Source: Odontesthes bonariensis (taxonomy: Eukaryota; Chordata; Actinopteri; Atheriniformes; Atherinopsidae). From it: a DNA stretch of 64,000 nt. Each line of letters starts with the position of its first letter. The first letter of the stretch is position 1. The stretch lies in assembly GCF_027942865.1 (NCBI RefSeq), contig NC_134524.1, forward strand, positions 1,172,662 through 1,236,661, written 5' to 3'. This document shows, in pieces, positions 52,001-63,000 of the stretch. A program made the translations under genes and the position numbers. Below the pieces are notes generated by a model. It was not told where the DNA came from. It searched no databases and saw nothing but the letters and a program-made list of their open reading frames with translations.

Positions 52001-55000
52001 GTGGCAGGGGTCGGGGTGGCGGGGCCGCTGGGTGGCAGGGGTCGGGGTGGCGGGTGGCGGGGCCGCTGGGTGGCAGGGGTCGGGGTGGCGGGTGGCGGGG
52101 CCGCTGGGTGGCAGGGGTCGGGGTGGCGGGGCCGCTGGGTGGCAGGGGTCGGGGTGGCGGGTGGCGGGGCCGCTGGGTGGCAGGGGTCGGGGTGGCGGGT
52201 GGCGGGGCCGCTGGGTGGCAGGGGTCGGGGTGGCGGGGCCGCTGGGTGGCAGGGGTCGGGGTGGCGGGTGGCGGGGCCGCTGGGTGGCAGGGGTCGGGGT
52301 GGCGGGGCCGCTGGGTGGCAGGGGTCGGGGTGGCGGGGCCGCTGGGTGGCAGGGGTCGGGGTGGCGGGGCCGCTGGGTGGCAGGGGTCGGGGTGGCGGGG
52401 CCGCTGGGTGGCAGGGGTCGGGGTGGCGGGGCCGCTGGGTGGCAGGGGTCGGGGTGGCGGGTGGCGGGGCCGCTGGGTGGCAGGGGTCGGGGCCGCTGGG
52501 TGGCAGGGGTCGGGGTGGCGGGTGGCGGGGCTGCTGGGTGGCAGGGGTCGGGGCCGCTGGGTGGCAGGGGTCGGGGTGGCGGGTGGCGGGGCCGCTGGGC
52601 GGTGGTAGCCGGGGCCGCTGGGTGGCAGGGGTCGGGGTGGCGGGTGGCGGGGCCGCTGGGTGAAGGGCGGTTTATGGTCGGAAACCAGGTCGTCTGCGTG
52701 TGTGTCGCAGTTAACGCAGACATGCCCCCCCCCCCTTACGCAGACACTCTGGTGCACCTCCCCAAAATTGTAACTGACCGCAGACAGTGCCGCAGATATC
52801 GCCGCAGGGAGGAGAGAAAGGAGGCCTCTGATTGGTCAACTCTACATCCGCTCTACACTATGCGTATTTCCGGTTTGCTAACCGGCTAATGGTGACGCTA
52901 ACCGTGCTAACCGTGCTAACCGTGACGATTCTTTCGCCTCTCTGCCAGCTCCAGTAGTAGCAATATTTCTTCTATTGGCTTTTGATGAAGAACTCGTTTG
53001 TTGAACAGGAAGTGTTGATGAGACACGGTGAAGGAACTCTCAGCAGAGTTTTTATTTTTATTTTTTTGGGCTTTTTATGCCTTTAATGAGAGGACAGTTG
53101 GAGAGGGACAGGAAGGGGGCAGAGAGAGGGGGAACGACATGCAGCAAAGAGCCTTCCGGTGCGGGACTCAAACCGGGGCCAGCTGCAGCGAGAACTGTAG
53201 CCTCTGTACATGGGGCGGCTGCTCAACCCACGACGCCACCGACCGAAGCGTTATTGGTTCCTCAGCTCAGGTGGTTTTACAGCTGATCTGTTCCCTGTTT
53301 CAGTGCCTCTACGGCTGCTACGTCCATTCCTCCATCGTGCCAACATTCCACAGACGATGCTATTGGCTGCTGCAGGTCAGCGCACACACAGAAACACACA
53401 CACACGCACACACACACACGCACACACACACACACATGCACACACACACACACACATGCACACACACACACACACACACACACATGCACACACACACACA
53501 CACACGCACACGCACAGATCTGTTGGACTCGAACAGTCGGCTCAGAGGGACCCCAGAACTGACGCCGCTGCGTGTGTTTCCGCCACAGAACCCGGACATC
53601 GTGCTGGTCCACTACCTGAACGTGCCCTCGCTGGAGGATTCTGGGAAATGCAGTCCGCTGCTGTGCGCGGTGTCCGACCGCCACGACAGCGTGAGGTGGA
53701 GCCGAGACGACCTGCTGAGCCAGCTGAAGCCCATGTGTACGTCGCCCCCCTCCTGGTTCGCTGCTGCAGGCGGCGCCGTGAGGTCACGTGACGGTTTTTT
53801 AACGTGCGCTTGTTTTAACGTGCGCTTTTTCCCTGTGCTCAGTCCACAGCATGAAGTGTTCGGTGGGCGTGGGAGATTTCAGCATCGAGGAGCTGGTCCA
53901 GCACATCCTGGACCGACAGAGAACCAAACCACAGCCACGGACACACACCTGCCTCTGTAACACCACCCAGGGTAAGGCTGTGACCTCACTGTGACCTCAC
54001 TGTGACATCACTGTGACATCACTGTGACCTCACTGTGACATCACTGCGACATCACAGCGGTCAGTCTGGGCCAAACCGACCGCCTGCGTTTGTGTCCGCA
54101 GTGTCTTCAGGAGTGAACATTCCCCACCGCTGCAACAGCACCAAGCATCGCATCATCTCCCCCAAGCTGCCCCCCTCCTCCTGCAGGCCCCCCCCCTCTG
54201 AGCTGGGGGAGGCGGGGGGGGCAGGAGACGCCAAACTGCCCCACCTGCAGGCGCAGAGCAGCCCCGCCTCGTCTCCCAGCCCCTCCTCCACGTGAGTCCA
54301 AACGCAGCCGCCGGATCAGAACCTCATCACAACGTAAACCGTAAACACGGCGTCCTTCTTCTGATGTCACGCGACCTGAGGTGACGGAACCGTAAACACG
54401 GCGTCCCTCCTCTGATGTCACGCGACCTGAGGTGACGGAACCGTAAACACGGCGTCCCTCCTCTGATGTCACGCGACCTGAGGTGACGGAACCGTAAACA
54501 CGGCGTCCTTCTTCTGATGTCACGCGACCTGAGGTGACGGAACCGTAAACACGGCGTCCCTCCTCTGATGTCACGCGACCTGAGGTGACGGAACCGTAAA
54601 CACGGCGTCCCTCCTCTGATGTCACGCGACCTGAGGTGACGGAACCGTAAACACGGCGTCCCTCCTCTGATGTCACGTGACCTTTTTTGTCTCCGCAGCT
54701 CGGCGTCTCCCCCTCAGCCTCACAGGGCTGCCGCCATCGCCGTGAGTAACCATGGCAGCGGCTTCTACAGCGACCGCCACAGCAACCTGGCCACGGTGGC
54801 GCTGCCTCAGAACGCCGTCATCGTCATGGCGACGGCCGCCGCCACCATCCCCGGAGGAAGAGGAGGGCAGCGGGGAGGCGGGGCCAGAGCCGAGGAGGCG
54901 GGGTCCAGAAAGAGCTTCGGCCAGCTGCTGCTCTCCCCCGCCCCCCTCCCCCCGGCGGCGGGGAAGCCGGCCTCCCCCTCCACCCCGTCGTCCTGCCCCT

Positions 55001-56807
55001 CCCCCGCCCCCCTGCAGGCGCCCGGCGTGGCCACCCTCTCCCTCACCCTGCTGCCCTCACCCGTCATCGGAGGCCTTCTCCTCGCCCCCAACGCCTCCCT
55101 CCGATCCCCTCCGCCTCCCCCCACCGCCTCCCCTCTCTCCCCCCCTTCCTCTCCGACTCCCCCGGCCCTCCCCCCGGCCTTCGACCCCGACTCCTTCCTC
55201 AACTCCCCCAAACAGGGGCAGACGTACGGCGGTCCTCACCCCGCCCCCTCCACCCTCTGCCCCGCCACTCTCTCCCCCTTCTCCCACCCCTCCCTCGCTC
55301 TCTCCCTCTCCCCCACCTCCACCCCTCCCTCCTCCGTCTCCCCGCCCTCCTCCCTCTCCTCCCTCTCCTCCTCCGAGGTGGACAGGAGAGACTTGGCCCT
55401 GCCCACCTCCCCTTCCTCCTCCTCCTCCTCCTCCTCCAGCTCCTCCTCCCCCGCTCTGCCCCCCTCCGTTGCCCTCACCCTCTCTCCCACCTCCTCTGTT
55501 GCCCCGCCCCTCCTGCCCCTCTGCCTGGAGCTGGCACCCCTGGGGGAGTCGGAGGGAGGGAGGGAGGAGGCTGTGGGCGGTGCAGAGGAGATGAAGGACA
55601 GGCGAGGCGATGATGATGATGATGAAGGCAGCGCCCCGCCCACTAAGCTGGCTCTGCTGCAGGTGAGTCTGCAGAGGAACTACTTTCTGTGCCCGTATCC
55701 CTCCGCCTCAATAGGCTAGATTTCTTTCCTAAAAAAAAAATAACAAAAAAAAAACTCTTCATACTGTAGATTTGTATATAGCTCATTTTATTTTATTTTA
55801 TTATTATTAGTTTTTATTATTTTTTTATTTTGGTTTATTCACAATTTTTTATTTTATTCTATTCTATTTATTTATTATCTATTATTCTATTCCCATAGCC
55901 ATAAGGCTTTATAACAGTGACTGCTGAGTTCTTCTCAAATTGATTGATTGATTTTTATTTATTTGTTTATTTAGTCATTATTATTATTAGTAAGTAGTTG
56001 TATGTTTTACTAGAATTGGTATTATTATTGTTGTTAATACAATCATTAAATATTTAAAAAAATGTTGAGCTACTTGACTAATTTGAATTTCCCCCATGGG
56101 GGGATGAATAAAGTATTTTTCTATTCTATTTGCTTGTTTTTACTTTAATTGTTTACATAAATTTATACTGTATGTTGCTGCAACACAATAATTTCCCAAA
56201 TTGGGATGAATAAAGTACTTACCTATCTATTTATTTTATATATTATCTATCTATTTAGAAAGACCACGCCCCCACCAGCCCGTCTCCTCGGCAGCGGACA
56301 AACAGCCCCGCCCCCCACCGCCTGCCCGCGCCTGAAGCCCCGCCCTCGGTGGAGATGACCCAGCAGCCCATGCGGCCGCCGCCGTCCTTGTCCGTCGCTA
56401 TGGATACCGCTCCCCTGGCCACGCCCCCCGTCCAGGTGAAGGAGGAGAGCCGGCACGGCGACCACTCCGAGGACGCCAGCATGGACACGCACCCGGGGGA
56501 GCAGGCGGAGCCTGGCGAGCGTGGAGGGGAGGAGCTCGACATCTCCTTTGACAGCCAGTTTCCCGACCTCATCTCTGACCTCATCACCGAGGAGGCCAAT
56601 CCCGCCGCCGCTGCCCCCGCCGCCGCTACGACCGCCACGTCCACCGCCTCTCCCGGTCCGGCCGTGTTCCCGACGGGGGTCCGATACGTGGTGCCGCCGC
56701 AGCCCTCGCCCTCCTCCTCCTTCCTGCCCTTCCCTCACCCGATGCCCTCCTCCTCCACGCGGCTCGCCTCCATCACAGACTTCTCTCCAGAGTGGTCGTA
56801 CCCAGAG
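49001..56807 (+). CDS. camta2: CAMTA2-like CG-1 transcription factor, first 10 coding exons (partial)
   Basis: CAMTAs are calmodulin-binding nuclear activators. Exons: 49001-49034, 50758-50861, 50990-51057, 51135-51270, 53304-53375, 53589-53736, 53843-53971, 54102-54291, 54699-55662, 56259-56807. All are GT-AG with matching phases, giving 798 codons; the rest lies beyond the window. Residues about 18-140 are the CG-1 DNA-binding domain: [116 protein letters not shown] and KHRIISPK follow. The 964-bp exon is proline/serine-rich with the conserved [18 protein letters not shown]. The last exon ends [19 protein letters not shown] and [12 protein letters not shown], the entry to the IPT domain. 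The short N-terminus ([10 protein letters not shown]) resembles CAMTA2, not CAMTA1, and eno3 linkage agrees. CG-1 is certain; the paralogue is likely. Confidence 0.92.
49090..49192 (-). mobile_element. Teleost repeat flank of array 3
   Basis: TTCAATTCAGCTTTATTTAT, AAAGCGCCAAATCACAACAA and TCATCTCGAGGCGTCTTCAG form a familiar dispersed-repeat end. It is a counterpart of the flank of array 2 at 28225. The array starts right after it. Confidence 0.6.
49193..50745 (-). repeat. 55-bp array 3, contracting to a 36-bp unit (camta2 intron 1)
   Basis: From 49193 to about 50092 there are 16 copies of the 55-bp unit. From there to 50745 the period drops to 36 bp (about 18 copies), because each unit lacks the 19-bp CCTCCCAAACTGGCAGCT portion and joins GGCTCTG directly to GTTCCACAGAGAG. 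The 36-bp part has its own variants (GGCACTGGTCTCACAG, GGCTGTGGTCCCACAG). It ends eight bases before the acceptor of exon 50758. The minus-strand frames are repeat translations. Confidence 0.93.
51271..52662. repeat. 31-bp GC-rich minisatellite in camta2 intron 4, split by a transposon
   Basis: From 51903 to 52662 there are about 23 copies of a 31-bp unit, GGCCGCTGGGTGGCAGGGGT followed by CGGGGTGGCGG; some units carry an extra GGTGGCG. Bases 51271-51330, directly after the donor, hold two or three older units (GGTCGCTGGGCGGCAGG). The Harbinger-like element at 51333-51902 separates the two parts. Overlapping frames in all phases are artefacts of the repeat. Confidence 0.93.
51333..51902 (+). 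mobile_element. Harbinger-like element with transposase fragment
   Basis: The left end CGGTGCATTCAGAC and the reverse complement of the right end, CGGTGCGTTCAAAC, match at 12 of 14 bases. Inside, a + strand frame encodes a stretch starting [19 protein letters not shown] near 51470. It continues [39 protein letters not shown] and [16 protein letters not shown], which is the N-terminal region of PIF/Harbinger nucleases (HARBI1-like). The catalytic DDE domain is missing, so this is an internally deleted, non-autonomous copy. The flanks are TCA on the left and TTA on the right, so a 3-bp TWA duplication is possible but imperfect. Confidence 0.75.
52663..53047. other. camta2 intron 4, no feature resolved
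   Basis: It begins with a C12 run near 52727 and words such as ACGCAGACACTCTGGTGC and CCGCAGACAGTGCCGCAGAT. It then has four GCTAACCG repeats near 52875-52920. It may be degraded mobile DNA; nothing firm is seen. Confidence 0.35.
53048..53246 (-). mobile_element. tRNA-derived SINE in camta2 intron 4
   Basis: Read on the minus strand, the head is GTCGGTGGCGTCGTGGGTTG AGCAG (A-box region). About 55 bp later comes a B-box GGTTTGAGTCC (53164-53174 on the plus strand). The body is GGGGAACGACATGCAGC / GACAGGAAGGGGGCAGAGAG, and an A-rich tail covers 53050-53066. It is the full-length relative of the truncated copy at 11043-11161. No target duplication was seen. Confidence 0.8.
53385..53518. repeat. 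(CA)n with GCACA interruptions, camta2 intron 5
   Basis: About 60 CA dinucleotides broken by GCACA and TGCACA every 10-30 bp, ten bases after the donor of exon 53304-53375. Confidence 0.92.
54334..54683. repeat. 51-bp array in camta2 intron 8
   Basis: Nearly seven copies of a 51-bp unit, CGTAAACACGGCGTCCCTCC followed by TCTGATGTCACGCGACC and TGAGGTGACGGAAC, with a CTTCTT/CCTCCT alternation. It ends 15 bp before exon 54699. The minus-strand frame ([12 protein letters not shown] repeat) arises because 51 is a multiple of three. Confidence 0.93.
55700..56258 (+). mobile_element. LINE 3' tails in camta2 intron 9, up to the splice acceptor
   Basis: Almost the whole 596-bp intron is A/T-rich LINE 3' sequence. 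TTTCCCCCATGGGGGGATGA then ATAAAGTATTTTTCTATTCT occurs at about 56090-56130, and AATTTCCCAAATTGGGATGA then ATAAAGTACTTACCTATC at about 56190-56225. These are typical teleost LINE 3' ends with (CTAT)n-type tails. The second tail leads directly into CTATCTATTTAG, the acceptor of exon 56259. Confidence 0.65.
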
Positions 56808-57060
56808 GTAATCTGCAGATTTATTGTGTTCCAGGTGAATATTTCCACTAACCTAAGTTAAATGGTTAAAGTTCCACACTTTGATTTCAGGGTCCGTAAT
56901 GCTCAGGTGCATCTTTAGTTCTTTACTCTGACATGAACACATTTAGTTTGAACGTGTCGTCGTAAACACAGGAGCCCTGATCAGAGTCTCATCTGGACAT
57001 ATAATCCGTTCCTGGACTGAGCTGCTCGTCCACAGGGGGGCAGCAGTGGGTTTAAAATCA
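56808..57060. other. camta2 intron 10, unique left part
   Basis: About 250 bp from the donor (GAG then GTAATC) to the start of the CAGCTG array. No feature was seen. The next exon (IPT domain) should start with GG and lies outside the window. Confidence 0.6.
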
Positions 57061-60000
57061 GCAATCAGCTGGTTTAAGCACAACAAACAGCTGGTTTAAA
57101 CACAACAAACAGCTGGTTTAAGCACAACAAACAGCTGGTTTAAGCACAACAAACAGCTGGTTTAAACTCAACAAACAGCTGGTTTAAGCACAACAAACAG
57201 CTGGTTTAAGCACAACAAACAGCTGGTTTGAACACAACAAACAGCTGGTTTAAGCACAACAAACAGCTGGTTTAGACACAACAAACAGCTGGTTTAAACA
57301 CAACAAACAGCTGGTTTAAACACAACAAACAGCTGGTTTAAGCACAACAAACAGCTGGTTTAAACACAACAAACAGCTGGTTTAAAGACAACAAACAGCT
57401 GGTTTAAGCACAACAAACAGCTGGTTTAAGCACAACAAACAGCTGGTTTAAGCACAACAAACAGCTGGTTTAAGCACAACAATAAGCTGGTTTAAGCACA
57501 ACAAACAGCTGGTTTAAACACAACAAACAGCTGGTTTAAAGACAACAAACAGCTGGTTTAAGCACAACAAACAGCTGGTTTAAGCACAACAAACAGCTGG
57601 TTTAAGCACAACAAACAGCTGGTTTAATAACAACAAACAGCTGGTTTAATAACAACAAACAGCTGGTTTAAGCACAACAAACAGCTGGTTTAAGCACAAC
57701 AAACAGCTGGTTTAAAAACAACAAACAGCTGGTTTAAAAACAACAAACAGCTGGTTTAAAAACAACAAACAGCTGGTTTAAGCACAACAAACAGCTGGTT
57801 TAAGCACAACAAACAGCTGGTTTAATAACAACAAACAGCTGGTTTAAGCACAACAAACAGCTGGTTTAAGCACAACAAACAGCTGGTTTAAAAACAACAA
57901 ACAGCTGGTTTAAACACAACAAACAGCTGGTTTAAAGACAACAAACAGCTGGTTTAAGCACAACAAACAGCTGGTTTAAACACAACAAACAGCTGGTTTA
58001 AGCACAACAAACAGCTGGTTTAAGCACAACAAACAGCTGGTTTAAGCACAACAAACAGCTGGTTTAAGCACAACAAACAGCTGGTTTAAGCACAACAAAC
58101 AGCTGGTTTAGACACAACAAACAGCTGGTTTAGACACAACAAACAGCTGGTTTAAACACAACAAACAGCTGGTTTAAACACAACAAACAGCTGGTTTAAG
58201 CACAACAAACAGCTGGTTTAAACACAACAAACAGCTGGTTTAAACACAACAAACAGCTGGTTTAAAGACAACAAACAGCTGGTTTAAACACAACAAACAG
58301 CTGGTTTAAACACAACAAACAGCTGGTTTAAACACAGCAAACAGCTGGTTTAGACACAACAAACAGCTGGTTTAAACAGCAAACAGCTGGTTTAGACACA
58401 ACAAACAGCTGGTTTAAACACAGCAAACAGCTGGTTTAGACACAACAAACAGCTGGTTTAGACACAACAAACAGCTGGTTTAAAGACAACAAACAGCTGG
58501 TTTAAACACAACAAACAGCTGGTTTAAACACAGCAAACAGCTGGTTTAAGCACAACAAACAGCTGGTTTAAGCACAACAAACAGCTGGTTTAAGCACAAC
58601 AAACAGCTGGTTTAAACACAACAAACAGCTGGTTTAGACACAACAAACAGCTGGTTTAAGCACAACAATCAGCTGGTTTAAGCACAACAAACAGCTGGTT
58701 TAAAGACAACAAACAGCTGGTTTAAAGACAACAAACAGCTGGTTTAAGCACAACAAACAGCTGGTTTAAACACAACAAACAGCTGGTTTAAAGACAACAA
58801 ACAGCTGGTTTAAAGACAACAAACAGCTGGTTTAAGCACAACAAACAGCTGGTTTAAACACAACAAACAGCTGGTTTAAACACAACAAACAGCTGGTTTA
58901 AACACAACAAACAGCTGGTTTAAGCACAACAAACAGCTGGTTTAGACACAACAAACAGCTGGTTTAAGCACAACAAACAGCTGGTTTAAACACAACAAAC
59001 AGCTGGTTTAAGCACAACAAACAGCTGGTTTAAACTCAACAAACAGCTGGTTTAAGCACAACAAACAGCTGGTTTAAGCACAACAAACAGCTGGTTTAAG
59101 CACAACAAACAGCTGGTTTAAGCACAACAAACAGCTGGTTTAAGCACAACAAACAGCTGGTTTAAACACAACAAACAGCTGGTTTAAGCACAACAAACAG
59201 CTGGTTTAAGCACAACAAACAGCTGGTTTAAGCACAACAAACAGCTGGTTTAAGCACAACAAACAGCTGGTTTAAGCACAACAAACAGCTGGTTTAAACA
59301 CAACAAACAGCTGGTTTAAGCACAACAAACAGCTGGTTTAAACACAACAAACAGCTGGTTTAAGCACAACAAACAGCTGGTTTAAGCACAACAAACAGCT
59401 GGTTTAAGCACAACAAACAGCTGGTTTAGACACAACAAACAGCTGGTTTAAACACAACAAACAGCTGGTTTAAACACAACAAACAGCTGGTTTAAACCCA
59501 ACAAACAGCTGGTTTAAGCACAACAAACAGCTGGTTTAAACTCAACAAACAGCTGGTTTAAGCACAACAAACAGCTGGTTTAAGCACAACAAACAGCTGG
59601 TTTAAACAACAAACAGCTGGTTTAAGCACAACAAACAGCTGGTTTAAGCACAACAAACAGCTGGTTTGAACACAACAAACAGCTGGTTTAAGCACAACAA
59701 ACAGCTGGTTTAGACACAACAAACAGCTGGTTTAAACACAACAAACAGCTGGTTTAAACACAACAAACAGCTGGTTTAAGCACAACAAACAGCTGGTTTA
59801 AACACAACAAACAGCTGGTTTAAAGACAACAAACAGCTGGTTTAAGCACAACAAACAGCTGGTTTAAGCACAACAAACAGCTGGTTTAAGCACAACAAAC
59901 AGCTGGTTTAAGCACAACAAACAGCTGGTTTAATAACAACAAACAGCTGGTTTAAGCACAACAAACAGCTGGTTTAAAAACAACAAACAGCTGGTTTAAA

Positions 60001-63000
60001 GACAACAAACAGCTGGTTTAAGCACAACAAACAGCTGGTTTAAACACAACAAACAGCTGGTTTAAGCACAACAAACAGCTGGTTTAAGCACAACAAACAG
60101 CTGGTTTAAGCACAACAATCAGCTGGTTTAAGCACAACAAACAGCTGGTTTAAAGACAACAAACAGCTGGTTTAAAGACAACAAACAGCTGGTTTAAGCA
60201 CAACAAACAGCTGGTTTAAACACAACAAACAGCTGGTTTAAACACAACAAACAGCTGGTTTAAGCACAACAAACAGCTGGTTTAAACACAACAAACAGCT
60301 GGTTTAGACACAACAAACAGCTGGTTTAAGCACAACAAACAGCTGGTTTAAGCACAACAAACAGCTGGTTTAAACACAACAAACAGCTGGTTTAAGCACA
60401 ACAAACAGCTGGTTTAAACTCAACAAACAGCTGGTTTAAGCACAACAAACAGCTGGTTTAAGCACAACAAACAGCTGGTTTAAGCACAACAAACAGCTGG
60501 TTTAAACACAACAAACAGCTGGTTTAAGCACAACAAACAGCTGGTTTAAGCACAACAAACAGCTGGTTTAAGCACAACAAACAGCTGGTTTAAGCACAAC
60601 AAACAGCTGGTTTAATAACAACAAACAGCTGGTTTAAGCACAACAAACAGCTGGTTTAAAAACAACAAACAGCTGGTTTAAAGACAACAAACAGCTGGTT
60701 TAAGCACAACAAACAGCTGGTTTAAACACAACAAACAGCTGGTTTAAGCACAACAAACAGCTGGTTTAAGCACAACAAACAGCTGGTTTAAGCACAACAA
60801 TCAGCTGGTTTAAGCACAACAAACAGCTGGTTTAAAGACAACAAACAGCTGGTTTAAAGACAACAAACAGCTGGTTTAAGCACAACAAACAGCTGGTTTA
60901 AACACAACAAACAGCTGGTTTAAACACAACAAACAGCTGGTTTAAGCACAACAAACAGCTGGTTTAAACACAACAAACAGCTGGTTTAGACACAACAAAC
61001 AGCTGGTTTAAGCACAACAAACAGCTGGTTTAAGCACAACAAACAGCTGGTTTAAACACAACAAACAGCTGGTTTAAGCACAACAAACAGCTGGTTTAAA
61101 CTCAACAAACAGCTGGTTTAAGCACAACAAACAGCTGGTTTAAGCACAACAAACAGCTGGTTTAAGCACAACAAACAGCTGGTTTAAACACAACAAACAG
61201 CTGGTTTAAGCACAACAAACAGCTGGTTTAAGCACAACAAACAGCTGGTTTAAGCACAACAAACAGCTGGTTTAAGCACAACAAACAGCTGGTTTAAACA
61301 CAACAAACAGCTGGTTTAAGCACAACAAACAGCTGGTTTAGACACAACAAACAGCTGGTTTAAACACAACAAACAGCTGGTTTAAACACAACAAACAGCT
61401 GGTTTAAACCCAACAAACAGCTGGTTTAAGCACAACAAACAGCTGGTTTAAGCACAACAAACAGCTGGTTTAAACAACAAACAGCTGGTTTAAAGACAAC
61501 AAACAGCTGGTTTAAGCACAACAAACAGCTGGTTTAAGCACAACAAACAGCTGGTTTAAAAACAACAAACAGCTGGTTTAAGCACAACAAACAGCTGGTT
61601 TAAACACAACAAACAGCTGGTTTAAAGACAACAAACAGCTGGTTTAAGCACAACAAACAGCTGGTTTAAACACAACAAACAGCTGGTTTAAGCACAACAA
61701 ACAGCTGGTTTAAGCACAACAAACAGCTGGTTTAAGCACAACAAACAGCTGGTTTAAGCACAACAAACAGCTGGTTTAGACACAACAAACAGCTGGTTTA
61801 GACACAACAAACAGCTGGTTTAAACACAACAAACAGCTGGTTTAAACACAACAAACAGCTGGTTTAAGCACAACAAACAGCTGGTTTAAACACAACAAAC
61901 AGCTGGTTTAAACACAACAAACAGCTGGTTTAAAGACAACAAACAGCTGGTTTAAACACAACAAACAGCTGGTTTAAACACAACAAACAGCTGGTTTAAA
62001 CACAGCAAACAGCTGGTTTAGACACAACAAACAGCTGGTTTAAACACAGCAAACAGCTGGTTTAGACACAACAAACAGCTGGTTTAAACACAGCAAACAG
62101 CTGGTTTAGACACAACAAACAGCTGGTTTAGACACAACAAACAGCTGGTTTAAAGACAACAAACAGCTGGTTTAAACACAACAAACAGCTGGTTTAAACA
62201 CAGCAAACAGCTGGTTTAAGCACAACAAACAGCTGGTTTAAGCACAACAAACAGCTGGTTTAAGCACAACAAACAGCTGGTTTAAACACAACAAACAGCT
62301 GGTTTAGACACAACAAACAGCTGGTTTAAGCACAACAATCAGCTGGTTTAAGCACAACAAACAGCTGGTTTAAAGACAACAAACAGCTGGTTTAAAGACA
62401 ACAAACAGCTGGTTTAAGCACAACAAACAGCTGGTTTAAACACAACAAACAGCTGGTTTAAAGACAACAAACAGCTGGTTTAAAGACAACAAACAGCTGG
62501 TTTAAGCACAACAAACAGCTGGTTTAAACACAACAAACAGCTGGTTTAAACACAACAAACAGCTGGTTTAAACACAACAAACAGCTGGTTTAAGCACAAC
62601 AAACAGCTGGTTTAGACACAACAAACAGCTGGTTTAAGCACAACAAACAGCTGGTTTAAGCACAACAAACAGCTGGTTTAAACACAACAAACAGCTGGTT
62701 TAAGCACAACAAACAGCTGGTTTAAACTCAACAAACAGCTGGTTTAAGCACAACAAACAGCTGGTTTAAGCACAACAAACAGCTGGTTTAAGCACAACAA
62801 ACAGCTGGTTTAAGCACAACAAACAGCTGGTTTAAGCACAACAAACAGCTGGTTTAAACACAACAAACAGCTGGTTTAAGCACAACAAACAGCTGGTTTA
62901 AGCACAACAAACAGCTGGTTTAAGCACAACAAACAGCTGGTTTAAGCACAACAAACAGCTGGTTTAAGCACAACAAACAGCTGGTTTAAACACAACAAAC

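Noticed and set aside
51842-52889. Glycine/alanine- or proline-rich frames of 229-332 codons
   Set aside because: Translations of the 31-bp GC-rich minisatellite in a camta2 intron.
54807-56738. Antisense and alternative-frame ORFs over the camta2 large exons
   Set aside because: Low-complexity shadows of a proline/serine-rich coding exon; only the frame that joins all exons carries conserved CAMTA motifs.
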